From NCBI GenBank assembly GCA_024998815.1, contig JACEUQ010000001.1, positions 1,674,001 to 1,738,000 on the forward strand: a DNA stretch of 64,000 nucleotides, written 5' to 3'. The stretch's first letter is position 1; the number at the start of each line of letters is the position of its first letter. Position numbers and translations under genes: made by a program. The notes under the pieces were generated by a model. It searched no databases, was not told the DNA's origin, and was given only the letters and a program-made list of their open reading frames with translations. Positions 55,297 to 64,000 of this stretch are shown here, one piece after another. This DNA comes from Opitutus sp. (GTDB taxonomy: Bacteria; Verrucomicrobiota; Verrucomicrobiia; Opitutales; Opitutaceae).

Positions 55297-56424
55297 ATGC
55301 CCGCCGCCACCCCTCCGTTTGTCTTCGTCTGCGGTGCCGATGACTACCTCGTCAATCGCTTGGGAAAATCGCGCTACGAGGAGCTGACCACGGACGTCAC
55401 CGACGAGTTCGCCCGCGAAATCCTCAGCGGGTTTGCCAACAACGTCGGCGAGGTGGAAACCGCCATCAACCGCTTCCGCGAGAGCGTGCAAACCGTCTCC
55501 ATGTTCGGCGGCAAACGGGTCATCTGGTTCAAGGACGTCAACTTTTTGGCCGACACCGTCACCGGCCGCGCCGAGAGCACCCTCAAGCTGGTCGAGGACC
55601 TCAAGGAAATCCTTGCCAAAATCGACCCCGAGCAGGTCGCCGTGGTGTTAACCGCCGCCCCGGTCGACCGCCGCCGCGCGTTCCCCAAGTGGTGCGAAAA
55701 AACCGGTGACTTCACCCTGGTGGGCGGCGAGGGCGAAGGCGGCGCCGATGCGCTCGCCGGGGTCATCCTCGCTGAGGCGCGCCTGCTGGGCGTCTCCTTC
55801 GGTGAGGGTGCTGCGCAACTGCTCCTAGCCAAGGTCGGCGCCAACACGCGCCTGCTCATCGAGGAGACGCGCAAGCTGGCGACCTACGCCCAAAGCGACG
55901 CTGCCACGGCCAGCGGCAAGCCGGTTGTCATCGAGGAAAAACACGTCGCCGACCTCACTGCCAACACCGCCGAGGGCGATTTCTTCGAGGCGGCCGAGGC
56001 GTTTTTCGCCGGCAACCTGCCGTGGACGATGACCGCGCTGCACCACCACTTTTTCACCGGCGGCGACGCCCGCCCGATCATCAGCGCGCTGCAAAACCGC
56101 AACCGCATCCTCATCCAAGTGCGCGCCCTGGTGGACGCCGGCGAAGTGCGCGTGGGCCCGCGCGGGCTCGACGGGTTACCCAAGGCGATACCAACCTACG
56201 GCAAGCATTTCGTGGGCGCGCCGGAGAAGAGCTCGTTTAACCTGTTTAGCCAAAACGCCTGGTACGTGGGTAAACTCGCCGGCTCGGCCAAGCTGCCGAG
56301 CCTGCGCCGCTTGATCGACAATCAGCAGGAGTTCATCCGCGCGTTCGAGGAGATCGTGCAACGCCCCAACGAGCAAAACGAAGTGCTGCGCGAGATGGCG
56401 GTGCGGTGCCTGTCGGCCGCCTGA
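55297..56424 (+). CDS. holA: DNA polymerase III subunit delta
   Basis: 375 residues: FVCGADDYLVNRLGKSRYEEL near the N-terminus, METVCTL-region equivalent SVQTVSMFGGKRVIWFKDVNFL, the middle VAVVLTAAPVDRRRAFPKWCEKTGDFTLV and the C-terminal helical collar domain with LIEETRKLATYA…EGDFFEAAEAFFAGNLPWTMTALHHHFFTGGDARPIISALQNRNRIL. Loads the sliding clamp as part of the clamp-loader complex. Assignment from the ordered HolA pattern. Confidence 0.88.
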   Translation: MPAATPPFVFVCGADDYLVNRLGKSRYEELTTDVTDEFAREILSGFANNVGEVETAINRFRESVQTVSMFGGKRVIWFKDVNFLADTVTGRAESTLKLVEDLKEILAKIDPEQVAVVLTAAPVDRRRAFPKWCEKTGDFTLVGGEGEGGADALAGVILAEARLLGVSFGEGAAQLLLAKVGANTRLLIEETRKLATYAQSDAATASGKPVVIEEKHVADLTANTAEGDFFEAAEAFFAGNLPWTMTALHHHFFTGGDARPIISALQNRNRILIQVRALVDAGEVRVGPRGLDGLPKAIPTYGKHFVGAPEKSSFNLFSQNAWYVGKLAGSAKLPSLRRLIDNQQEFIRAFEEIVQRPNEQNEVLREMAVRCLSAA

Positions 56425-56502
56425 GAGCGGCGACAAATCCCATATCCCAACGGGGGAATTCAAAAACGGCCAAATTCCAAAGGCCAAACCTCAACCGATT
56501 TA

Positions 56503-56575
56503 GCCGCAAAAGAACGCAGGTGTCGCATAGAGAAACAGGGGATTGTTCTTTGTGCTCCTTGCGTTCTTTTGCGGC
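56503..56575. repeat. Dispersed palindrome with 16-bp arms, copy 2
   Basis: GCCGCAAAAGAACGCA … TGCGTTCTTTTGCGGC. Relative to copy 1, both arms carry the matching G/C to A/T change, so the stem has been conserved. Confidence 0.92.
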
Positions 56576-56634
56576 CAAACTGCCTTGGTTTCATCCGAAA
56601 GTCCGTCTAATCCCACCGACCATCCGCTGCATCC

Positions 56635-57597
56635 ATGACCCCAGATCCTACGCTTACACCCTCCCGCCGTGGTCTGATTTTCGCCCTGCTGGCGGTCTCG
56701 CTCGTCTGCAACATCGGCTCCCTGCTCACCCCGTTCATGGATTTACGCGTCGGCCCGTTTTCGGATCCGTATTCGCTCACCCGCTCCGTGCAAATGATGT
56801 GGTCACAGGGCCTCTACGTGCTGGCCGTGTTGGTGGTGGGCTTCTCAGTTTTCTTCCCCTTCGCCAAACTCGGCGTGCTGACCTGGGTCGCCAGCGGGCG
56901 GATACTCGACGCGCGCCGCCGCCGCTGGCTCGGGGTGGTCGAAAAATTGGGCAAATGGTCGATGCTCGACGTGTTTCTCGTCTGCCTGATCCTCACCCTG
57001 ACCTCGGGCCAAATCATCGTCGGGGCAAAACCCCTGATCGGCATCCCGCTGTTCGTAAGCGCGATTTTGCTGAGCATGCTGTGTGGTGAACTGCTCACCG
57101 CCGCCCTCCGCCACGAAGTCCCGGTGCAGCCGCACCGGCCGTCGGCCCACGCCGGAGTTTACCTGCTGCTGCAAGGCGTCGCGCTGCTCGGCACGCTGAC
57201 CCTGCCAATCCTGCGGATCCACGACTGGAAACTGACCGACCACGCCTACAGCGTGCTCACGGTGGTGCCGACCCTGTGGGCCAAAAACTCGCCGGTTTCC
57301 GCCGTGGTGGTGGCCGCCTTTCTCATCGTTGCGCCGCTGGTGGGCTGGCTGGCCACGCTGCGCCACTGGTTGCAACGGCGTGCGGGCCGGTCGGCCGAAC
57401 GCAGCCACGCGTTGGCGCACCTGTTGCAACGCTGGAGCATGCTCGACGTATTCGGCCTGGCGCTGGCCATTTTTTTGGTGGAAGGCGACTACCTGATGCG
57501 CACGGAAGTGCGCTGGGGCGCTTTGTGCCTGCTGGCGATGGTGGCGCTGCAAAAAGCCTTCCAACTGGCCCTCGCCCGCGCGCTGCCCGAGGAGTGA
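56635..57597 (+). CDS. PqiA-like (paraquat-inducible protein A family) membrane protein
   Basis: 320 residues with two homologous halves of about four helices each. The signature helices VEKLGKWSMLDVFLVCLIL and LLQRWSMLDVFGLALAIFLVEG end or begin each half, as in PqiA/YebS. In proteobacteria this family accompanies MCE-domain proteins in lipid transport between membranes. No MCE protein is seen next to it. Confidence 0.85.
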   Translation: MTPDPTLTPSRRGLIFALLAVSLVCNIGSLLTPFMDLRVGPFSDPYSLTRSVQMMWSQGLYVLAVLVVGFSVFFPFAKLGVLTWVASGRILDARRRRWLGVVEKLGKWSMLDVFLVCLILTLTSGQIIVGAKPLIGIPLFVSAILLSMLCGELLTAALRHEVPVQPHRPSAHAGVYLLLQGVALLGTLTLPILRIHDWKLTDHAYSVLTVVPTLWAKNSPVSAVVVAAFLIVAPLVGWLATLRHWLQRRAGRSAERSHALAHLLQRWSMLDVFGLALAIFLVEGDYLMRTEVRWGALCLLAMVALQKAFQLALARALPEE

Positions 57598-57634
57598 ACG
57601 CGGCCAACACCGTCTCGCACCTTCAGGGGGGCGG

Positions 57635-58933
57635 CTAGCGCGTCGGCATAAGCGATTCCACGCGGTAAAACTTTCGCTTACCGGCACTGATTGCCGGCAA
57701 GGTGACGTCTCCGTCGATCGGTTCGCCTGGGTCCTCCTGAGTCCACGTAACTAAATCGGTAGTCCCCCAAAGGCGCTGTGTCAGGAGTGGCTCAGCAGGC
57801 CAAGTCAGCCGGAGGGCGCCGCCAGTGCCGGAATTCTGCAACGTGAGCGTAGAACGCATTTGCCGGGCATCATCCACCGAGCGCAGGAAACGGCTCCAAC
57901 GGCGTAGGCCCTCATGATTGGCGGTATTTATAATGTCTGCGCCATAAAGTTCTACGTAAGGCGCACTGAACTGGGTCCAAGCGCGCTCCAAACCGGCCAA
58001 CGGCGTGGCGCTGGCGATTTCTGGCGGCCGCACTCCATTGTCTCGCGCGTTGAGCTCCCAAGGGCGCAAGGCTTGCAGAAGCGTGTACGTTTGCGTTGAA
58101 GCGGTGGCGAGTAACGCGCCAACCCCGGCAGGACTAGGCCCGGTGTCGGAAAGCGTTTCCTGAAAAAATCCAAGCGTAGGTTTACCCGGTTGATTAAACT
58201 CCGACAGCAGGCGGGCGAGGATGGTATCGTCTAACGACGGGCTGGATACGTTGTCCTCCATCAAGAAGAGGGCGAGGAATCCGTATTTACCGGGAAATGC
58301 CTCTCGGCTGAGGCGCACCGATTGCACCACGGCTTCGATGAATCCGTCGCGGGTGTAAGCTGGGTGTTTGACCAACACGCCAGAGACCTCACGCAAGCCT
58401 TGCAGGCCAACGATTGAAGCATCCACCGATTGCAGCACGGGGTGATCGGCGATGCGCCAGGATGTACCCGCAACCACATGGCTGGAAAGGGCCTGCATAA
58501 ATGCCGCGTAGGCTGTGAGCGCGTTTGTATCCCAAGGCACCACTTGGGTTCCGCCAAAGGTCGGATGGGGATTATTCCAAGTCACGGTGCCCGCTTTCGT
58601 GAGCACATGAGAGGGGACTTGGGAGATGAAAATTTCCAACGTCATGCGCTTTCCGCGGGTGCGCAGTTCTTCGAGTGTGTTGTCGATACGGGTGAAATTA
58701 TAAACCGGGGACTGAGTCCCGGAGTCCCAGGTTTCGAGGTCGGTCCAAGGGACACGCAAGGTGTAACCAGCCACGAAATCGTAGTCGAATTTCCCGATTT
58801 CACCCGCCACATAGCGGGTATCCCCGAGGGCAAAAATACCGCAAGGCCCGGGCGGTGGCGCGGCGGAGGTTAGGCCGGCTAAAAACAAAAACCCAAATAC
58901 AATAATCCCGCGCACCATGAATGAGGTCGACAT
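57635..58933 (-). CDS. Secreted TIM-barrel-like protein with a verrucomicrobial C-terminal tail
   Basis: 432 residues. A signal peptide (MSTSFMVRGIIVFGFLFLAGLTSAA) is followed by a beta/alpha region (RVPWTDLETW…LEELRTRGKRMTLEIFISQVPSHV) suggesting a glycoside hydrolase-like barrel. The last 70 residues (LRLTWPAEPLLTQRLWGTTDLVTWTQEDPG…AGKRKFYRVESL) match the beta-sandwich tail common in exported proteins of this phylum. Active-site residues not identified. The start is set at the signal peptide, though an ATG 39 bp upstream is in frame. Confidence 0.65.
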   Translation of the reverse strand: MSTSFMVRGIIVFGFLFLAGLTSAAPPPGPCGIFALGDTRYVAGEIGKFDYDFVAGYTLRVPWTDLETWDSGTQSPVYNFTRIDNTLEELRTRGKRMTLEIFISQVPSHVLTKAGTVTWNNPHPTFGGTQVVPWDTNALTAYAAFMQALSSHVVAGTSWRIADHPVLQSVDASIVGLQGLREVSGVLVKHPAYTRDGFIEAVVQSVRLSREAFPGKYGFLALFLMEDNVSSPSLDDTILARLLSEFNQPGKPTLGFFQETLSDTGPSPAGVGALLATASTQTYTLLQALRPWELNARDNGVRPPEIASATPLAGLERAWTQFSAPYVELYGADIINTANHEGLRRWSRFLRSVDDARQMRSTLTLQNSGTGGALRLTWPAEPLLTQRLWGTTDLVTWTQEDPGEPIDGDVTLPAISAGKRKFYRVESLMPTR

Positions 58934-58973
58934 ACGAGCAGTGACGCCCGGAACAGCCAACAGGTTACACACG

Positions 58974-59965
58974 GAAAGACGGAAATACGGGCGAAGTTAT
59001 GTCCAAATCCTTAGGGCCGAGGGGGGGGGCGAAACCGGCTCAGGCCGTTACATGGATACATAGACGGGCAGATTTCCACGTTTGCCCAATTTCATGTAGC
59101 CCTGTAACGGCCTGGCCCGAATGGCACTTAGTTAAGGGGTGTTATCGTCAGTCCTGGTTAGATCGCCCCTTCAGGGCTTGTGCACTTTACCCCATGATTC
59201 CTAGGGCGTTGCCCTAGGCCTGGAGTTTGGCCCCAAAACGAGTTGAGATCCGTCCCCCCAGCTAAGGTAGAAGCGTACCGCAGGTAGCAACGGCATGGGT
59301 TTCGATGCGTTCGTTGACGTGCGGGTGGCTGTTGCGAAGTCTGCGAAACTCTCCGGAGTGATCAGCTCAGATCGCCATACATGATGCGCCGCACCTGTGT
59401 GGTTCTTGGCACGAGTTAAACGGCCAAACTCCAGACCTTGAGCTCACGCTCAAGGCCACGTTCGGGCGGGTGCGGCCTGGAGTGTGCCTTTGCCTGGGTG
59501 GCTTTGGCTCGGTGTGGCTTCGTGCGTGAGCACGAGGTGTTTTTTCTGGCTGCGGTGCGCCGAATCCTTGAGCTCACGCTCAAGGCCACAAGGAGTGTGT
59601 TCGCGAAGAGTGTGGCCTTGAGCGTGAGCTCAAGGATTCGGCTGATCTGCGTTCGACTAGTCAGAGGCCAAACTCCAGTCCTAGGGCGTTGCCCTAGGCT
59701 GTGGTAGAGAGCCCCGTTGGGGCGGTCTTGCCTAACTAAGTGCCATTCCGGCCTGGCCCGTTTTCATCCCTTCGATTGCAACATGTTTTTCAGCAATATT
59801 TAAGAATCGGATTAGCTCCGAGGCAGCGCGTTTCTATAGCCCGCATGTTTGCAACTGATTACAGCCTGCAATCGCCGATTGCGGGCTAAAGCACCGCGCT
59901 ACTTCCGAGCGGGCTCTTTAAATGTTACGGCCTACTCGGCTGGCGTGCTGGCTGGAGGGAGCGGT
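58974..59965. other. Repeat-rich intergenic region between the TIM-barrel and flagellin genes
   Basis: About 1 kb without a gene, made mostly of repeats: REP palindromes near 59437, 59571 and 59613, and both ends of a MITE-like element (59120-59747). The region before flagellin has ordinary composition. No promoter is evident. Confidence 0.55.
59120..59747. mobile_element. MITE-like element interrupted by a REP-containing insert
   Basis: AATGGCACTTAGTTAAGGGG at the left and TAACTAAGTGCCATT at the right are terminal inverted repeats. The internal blocks (GATCGCCCCTTCAGGGCTTGTGCAC and CCTAGGGCGTTGCCCTAGGC) match the compact element at 61147-61295. About 460 bp between about 59221 and 59682 is extra and carries the REP palindromes. 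Confidence 0.75.
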
Positions 59966-60781
59966 TTATTGGAGCAATCGCAGCGCGGTCTGAGAACTTT
60001 GATTGGCCTGCGAAAGCATCGAGGTGCCTGCCGAGACCAACGTATTCCACATGGCCAACTGCGTGGATTCCCAGGCCACGTCCACGTCGATGATTCGACT
60101 GGTGGCGGCTTCGAGGTTCGCCTTGTTGGTGGTCAACAGTTCCGAGGCAAAGCCCAATCGGCTTTGTTCGGCGCCGTTGGTGGCGCGCATGGTCGCCACG
60201 TTTTCAATCGCCGAGGTCACGGTGGCGATCGCACTGATTCCGCTCAGGGAGGTGGCGGCCGTGACCGCGCCGACACCCGCGCTGCTACTGCTGAGATCGC
60301 GAGCGCCAAGGACGATTTGGCTACTGGTGGAGGCATCCTCGGTCGCATAGACCGTTGAAGTGCTGGAGCCGAACATCGAAACCCCGTTGAAGCTCTCCGA
60401 GGTGATGGCCGTTAACTGGCTCTTCAACGCAACGAACTCGGTGTTGTAGTTGGCCTTGTCGCCGGTGCTCTTGGTGACGTCGTCGTTGAGCGTGCGCAGT
60501 TCGCTGATACGATCGAGAATCTTACCCGCTACCTTAAGCGCACCGTCCTGAGTTTGGAGCAACGAGACCGCGTTACCGATGTTACTATTTACCGCGCCCT
60601 GGCGTTTAGCCGTGGCGCCGAGCTTCATCGATACCGCCAAACCACCGGCATCATCGGCGGGGTTAACGATGCGCGAGCCGCTGGACAGCCGATTCAGGCT
60701 CTTTTGAAGCCGGTTGCTGGAGTTGGCCAAATTATTGGAGGCAGTGGTGGCAGACTGATTGGTGTTAAGTACGACTGACAT
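59966..60781 (-). CDS. fliC: Flagellin
   Basis: 271 residues. N-terminal D0/D1: NNLANSSNRLQKSLNRLSSGSRIVNPADDAGGLAVSMKLGA. C-terminal D1/D0: LTTNKANLEAATSRIIDVDVAWESTQLAMWNTLVSAGTSMLSQANQSSQTALRLLQ. The middle variable part is short. It forms the flagellar filament. An AAGGAAAG ribosome-binding site lies just upstream of the ATG. No other flagellar gene is in the window. Confidence 0.95.
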   Translation of the reverse strand: MSVVLNTNQSATTASNNLANSSNRLQKSLNRLSSGSRIVNPADDAGGLAVSMKLGATAKRQGAVNSNIGNAVSLLQTQDGALKVAGKILDRISELRTLNDDVTKSTGDKANYNTEFVALKSQLTAITSESFNGVSMFGSSTSTVYATEDASTSSQIVLGARDLSSSSAGVGAVTAATSLSGISAIATVTSAIENVATMRATNGAEQSRLGFASELLTTNKANLEAATSRIIDVDVAWESTQLAMWNTLVSAGTSMLSQANQSSQTALRLLQ

Positions 60782-61478
60782 GGTAGTATCTTTCCTTGGA
60801 GTTATGAACGACGTCCGTCGTCGTCACGGATACGGAGAATAAAGCCCGTATCAGACTGGGTTGATGGAAATTTAAAGGGTGGCCGCGGCCCGTGCGGCGT
60901 GGGTTCTCGTCGTCAACGATTGGAGGGTTTGTAGGTGGGCCACTTCCATGACTCCACTCTAGTCGATAAAACGAAGTCCCGCTATCGAAGCATCTACTCA
61001 ACAAGCACTAGGCCATTACCTTAGGCGCAATGAAGGAATCACACTAGAGAGAGAGTCGGATTCAACCCAGGGAGTGACCAGGGTGAAGACCCTAGAGCAG
61101 GAGCAGGAGCGAGGTGGCCCGCAAACCGGGGGGGGGGGGCCACCCTAATGGCGCTTAGTAAAGGGGTGTTATCGTCCGCAAGGGTTAGATCGCCCCTTCA
61201 GGGCTTGTGCACTTTACGCCCATGATTCCTAGGGCGTTGCCCTAGGCTGTGGTAGAGAGCCCCGTTGGGACGATCGGGCCTAACTAAGTGCCATTCGAGG
61301 CCGCCCCCTACTTCGGGACATCGCTGAATTGGCCTGGGACGGCCAGCGCTGCTACAGGATCGGAGGGTTGGCCTTCCCCAGCCAAGGCTTGAGGCGGGGT
61401 GCCTTGGTTCGGTTACGGTGGCGACGACGGCTGATTTTCTTTGGCGTTTGGCGTTTTGGCGTTTGGAGTTTGCGCCAC
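60782..61478. other. Intergenic region between flagellin and purB
   Basis: No gene. Contains the compact MITE-like element (61147-61295), a GGGGGGGGGC run near 61130 and, just before purB, a short repeat of TTTGGCG words (about 61441-61465). Confidence 0.5.
61147..61295. mobile_element. Compact MITE-like element
   Basis: 149 bp with terminal inverted repeats AATGGCGCTTAGT and ACTAAGTGCCATT, no gene, and three internal hairpins (CGCCCCTTCAGGGCT, CCTAGGGCGTTGCCCTAGG and GCCCCGTTGGGAC). Homologous to the interrupted copy at 59120-59747. Confidence 0.8.
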
Positions 61479-62894
61479 ATGTCCATTCCCAACGTCCTCG
61501 CCGAACGCTACGCCTCGCCGCTCATTAAAGACATCTGGTCGCCTACCGGCCGTATCACCATCGAGCGCGACTACTGGATCGCCGTCATGAAGGCCCAGCG
61601 CGACCTCGGCCTGCCCATCCCCGCCGCCGCCATCGCCGACTACGAAAAGGTCAAAACCAAGATCGACCTAGCCGACATCGACGCCCGCGAACGCATTACC
61701 CTCCACGACGTGAAGGCCCGTATCGAGGCGTTCAACGCCCTCGCCGGCCGCGAATCGATCCACCTCGGCCTGACCTCCCGCGACCTCACCGAAAACGTCG
61801 AGCAGCTCCAAATCGCCCGCTCCCTCGAAGTGGTGCGTATGAAAACCGCCGCCGCGCTGCTCAAGCTCGCCCAGCGCGCCAAGCAGTACCGCACGCTCAT
61901 GCTCACCGGCCGCACCCACAACGTGCCCGCCCAGCCCACCACCTTGGGCAAACGTTTCGCCATGTCCGGCCAGGAGTTGCTCGCCGCCTACACCGGTCTC
62001 GACGAAATCACCACGCGTTACCCGGTGCGCGGGCTCAAGGGCGCGGTCGGCACCCAGCTCGACCAACTCACCCTGTTTAACGACCCCAAGAAGGTCGCCT
62101 CGCTGGAAGCCAGCATCCTCAAGCACCTCGGCTTTAAGGTGTCGCTGTTCGCCGTCGGCCAGGTTTACCCGCGCTCGCTCGACTTCGAAGTCGTCGCCGC
62201 CCTCCACCAGCTCGGCGCCTCCGCCGCGAGTTTTGCCACCACCCTGCGCTTGATGGCCGGCCAGGGTCTGCTCACCGAGGGCTTCCAAAAGGGCCAGGTC
62301 GGCTCCTCGGCGATGCCGCACAAGGTCAACGCGCGCAACTGCGAGCGCATTTGTGGCTTTTCGACGATTCTCTCCGGCTACGTGACCATGACCGGTGCCT
62401 TGGCCGGCCACCAGTGGAACGAGGGCGATGTGTCCTGTTCGGTGGTGCGCCGCGTGGCGTTGCCCGATGCATTTTATGCCATCGACGGCCTGCTGGAAAC
62501 CCTCCTCGCCGTGCTCAACCAGATGGACGTGTTCGAGGCCGCTATCGGCGCCGAAAACCAGCGCCAGCTGCCCTTCCTCGCCACCACCACGATTTTGATG
62601 GAAGCGGTCAAAGCCGGCGTAGGCCGCGAGACCGCCCACTTGGCGATCAAGGAAAACGCGCTCGCCGCCGCCAAAGCGATCCGCACCGGCGAAGGCCAAA
62701 GTGACTTGGTGCGCTTACTCGCCGCCGATGCCCGCCTCGGGCTCACCGAGAAGGCACTGCGCGCGATTTTGGCCGACGCCAAACGCTTCGTCGGCGCGGC
62801 CCCGCAGCAGGTGGACACGTTTGTCAAAACCACCGCCCCGCTGGCCAAAAAGATCAAAGGCGCTTCGACCTACGAGCCAGGCAAGCTGCTCTGA
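61479..62894 (+). CDS. purB: Adenylosuccinate lyase
   Basis: 471 residues of the fumarase/aspartase superfamily. The signature GSSAMPHKVNARNCERICG (about 267-285) contains the conserved catalytic loop Ser. LTGRTHNVPAQPTTLGKRFA and HLGLTSRDLTENVEQLQI are further conserved regions. Acts in purine biosynthesis (SAICAR and adenylosuccinate cleavage). The start at MSIPNVLAERYAS matches the family N-terminus. A longer upstream frame looks non-coding. Confidence 0.93.
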   Translation: MSIPNVLAERYASPLIKDIWSPTGRITIERDYWIAVMKAQRDLGLPIPAAAIADYEKVKTKIDLADIDARERITLHDVKARIEAFNALAGRESIHLGLTSRDLTENVEQLQIARSLEVVRMKTAAALLKLAQRAKQYRTLMLTGRTHNVPAQPTTLGKRFAMSGQELLAAYTGLDEITTRYPVRGLKGAVGTQLDQLTLFNDPKKVASLEASILKHLGFKVSLFAVGQVYPRSLDFEVVAALHQLGASAASFATTLRLMAGQGLLTEGFQKGQVGSSAMPHKVNARNCERICGFSTILSGYVTMTGALAGHQWNEGDVSCSVVRRVALPDAFYAIDGLLETLLAVLNQMDVFEAAIGAENQRQLPFLATTTILMEAVKAGVGRETAHLAIKENALAAAKAIRTGEGQSDLVRLLAADARLGLTEKALRAILADAKRFVGAAPQQVDTFVKTTAPLAKKIKGASTYEPGKLL

Positions 62895-62908
62895 GGACGC
62901 CGCGGACA

Positions 62909-62972
62909 AGTAGCGCAGACTTCCAGTCTGCTTGGGTTACCCTCCCGAGGCAGACTGGAAGTCTGCGCTACT
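62909..62972. repeat. Dispersed inverted repeat (family AGTAGCGCAGACTTCC), copy 2
   Basis: Arms 62909-62932 and 62950-62972 form a 23-bp stem with a loop of 17 bp. It sits between the convergent purB and glutaredoxin genes and ends in TTTTT, as copy 1 does. Confidence 0.9.
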
Positions 62973-63094
62973 TTTTAAGGCCTTTGGGAAACTCTCCAAT
63001 GTTCGCTATTCCGGCTGAGTTACGCAGCTCCGTATTAGCGTCTATTAGCGCCCATTAGCGGTTAAAAACTCCGAGGATCGTCGTCTTGGGTTAA

Positions 63095-63361
63095 TCAGCT
63101 CTCCTCCAACTCCACCCCCTGGGCGTGGAGGAAGGGGACCAGCTCGGCCACGCCGAAATCGGCCAGAATCTTCCCGTGCCAGTCCAGCGTGGGCACCTTG
63201 GGCTGGCCGGATTTTTTGACCATGTCGGCGCGAGCGGTGATGTCGGTGATGACGTTGCGCTCCCGATAGGCGATGCCGTGGCTGGTCAAAAATTCGACCA
63301 CCTCCGTGCACCAAGGGCAGCCGGGTTTTACATAAAGGATGGGGAGAGTGGCGGTGGTCAT
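63095..63361 (-). CDS. Glutaredoxin-family protein
   Basis: 88 residues with a thioredoxin fold: LPILYVKPGCPWCTEVVEFLTSHGIAYRERNVITD…GQPKVPTLDWHGKILADFGVAELVPFL. Active site CPWC (about 14-17), cis-Pro in KVPTL. Reduces disulfides or mixed disulfides in the cytosol. The ATG at MTTATLPILY matches the domain start. Confidence 0.88.
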   Translation of the reverse strand: MTTATLPILYVKPGCPWCTEVVEFLTSHGIAYRERNVITDITARADMVKKSGQPKVPTLDWHGKILADFGVAELVPFLHAQGVELEES

Positions 63362-63439
63362 ATGATCAAGGGACGAGAACCCGCCGATTTCGCAACGCCG
63401 CAGCGCGCGAATTCCCCTCACAATCTGCACCTCGCCCAT

Positions 63440-64000
63440 TCACCCGCCCTGATGCACGCGGGCGTTGGCCAGCCGGTCTACCATGAGCGCCGCGAACGCC
63501 TGCTTCTCCGGCCGGGTTTGCGGGTGCATGCGCGCGATCACTTCGGGCAACTGCATGCGCAGCGGGGAGGTCGCCAAAAAGTCCGCCGCCATCACCGTCT
63601 GGCCGCGCGTGCATAACCCGGCGTACACGTGCAACTCCAGCTGCAGGCTCAGCGCCGCGTGCTCCGCGTGCAGCCCCAGCGCTGCCAGCACGAACAGCAG
63701 CGCCTCGGCGGTGGAAAACTGCCGTTCGCCTTGCTGCGTGCGCAGCCAGTAACGGCTTTTACCGGTCATCGGCAGGCTCACCCGCCGGCCCCAGCCCTCG
63801 ACGTCCTTTTTCATGTCGGCCGCCTCGCCCCAGCTGCCGTCGAGCAGCATCACCTGCAACTGGTCCGGGGCAACGTCGGAGGGCATCGGCTCGCCCAAGG
63901 GATGCAGCACCCAGAGCTGTTTGCCCGGGCGGACGACCTGCGAGAGCGGCGGCACGGCATCGTGGCGGTAAACGTGGGTACGCGCCCCAGCGACAACGCG
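63440..64000 (-). CDS. DTW-domain protein, tRNA aminocarboxypropyltransferase-like (5' end outside window)
   Basis: The frame stays open to the window edge, so the N-terminus is missing. The visible part has LQVMLLDGSWGEAADM, the DTW-type motif (here DGSW), RRVSLPMTGKSRYWLRTQQGERQFSTAEALLFVLAALG, as in TapT/TuaA-like enzymes that make acp3U in tRNA. The usual N-terminal zinc-binding CxRC part would lie beyond the edge. An internal GTG (63955) is an unlikely start. Confidence 0.75.
   Translation of the reverse strand, partial: RVVAGARTHVYRHDAVPPLSQVVRPGKQLWVLHPLGEPMPSDVAPDQLQVMLLDGSWGEAADMKKDVEGWGRRVSLPMTGKSRYWLRTQQGERQFSTAEALLFVLAALGLHAEHAALSLQLELHVYAGLCTRGQTVMAADFLATSPLRMQLPEVIARMHPQTRPEKQAFAALMVDRLANARVHQGG

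Overview
The window is a piece of a bacterial chromosome dominated by a very large chromosomal (sedentary) integron. The host looks like a member of the Verrucomicrobiota, probably near Opitutales. This is an inference from the GC-rich housekeeping genes, an exported protein ending in a W..KFYRV-type tail common in that phylum, a stand-alone SWIB protein, and abundant short palindromic repeats. No rRNA is present to confirm it.

Layout. (1) Positions 1-40,050 hold the cassette array. I find 54 full-length attC sites, nearly all 103 bp and very similar, plus three broken ones. Almost every cassette gene lies on the minus strand, reading away from the integrase. The array is AT-rich and its genes are short: small membrane proteins, lipoproteins, unknowns, two toxin-antitoxin pairs, a BLUF photoreceptor, an isochorismatase-like hydrolase, a flavin-binding PNPOx-like protein, a CPBP protease, a restriction-modification module, and a LexA-like DNA-binding protein in first position. 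At least twelve coding cassettes occur two or three times. The left part is broken up by an ISL3-family IS (1-700, cut by the window edge), a GC-rich tyrosine-recombinase element of about 4.5 kb sitting inside an attC (about 4,241-8,741), and a complete IS (9,234-11,040) inside a restriction-endonuclease-like gene. (2) Positions 40,050-42,000 hold the attI region and intI, on the plus strand and divergent from the array. The integrase has an unusual N-terminal extension of about 200 residues. (3) Positions 42,000-64,000 are ordinary GC-rich chromosome: a CnrYXH-like sigma-factor module, an MscS channel, a RAYT transposase among its REP palindromes, a heterodimeric ABC exporter, SWIB, topB, holA, a PqiA-like protein, flagellin, purB, a glutaredoxin and a DTW-domain protein cut by the window end.

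The most unusual feature is that three compact copies of the attI/leader region are embedded inside the array (23,406, 29,379 and 37,517). Each ends in an attI-like core and each carries a Pc-like promoter (two with a perfect TTGACA) pointing into the downstream cassettes. They look like mobile promoter modules, or fossils of former array heads. The attI next to intI is split by about 300 bp of foreign-looking sequence and has lost the TTGACA box. Other unexplained structures are a conserved element of about 40 nt next to 26 attC sites, a family of gene-less cassettes with shared motifs, and a run of cassettes duplicated in reverse order but in the same orientation.
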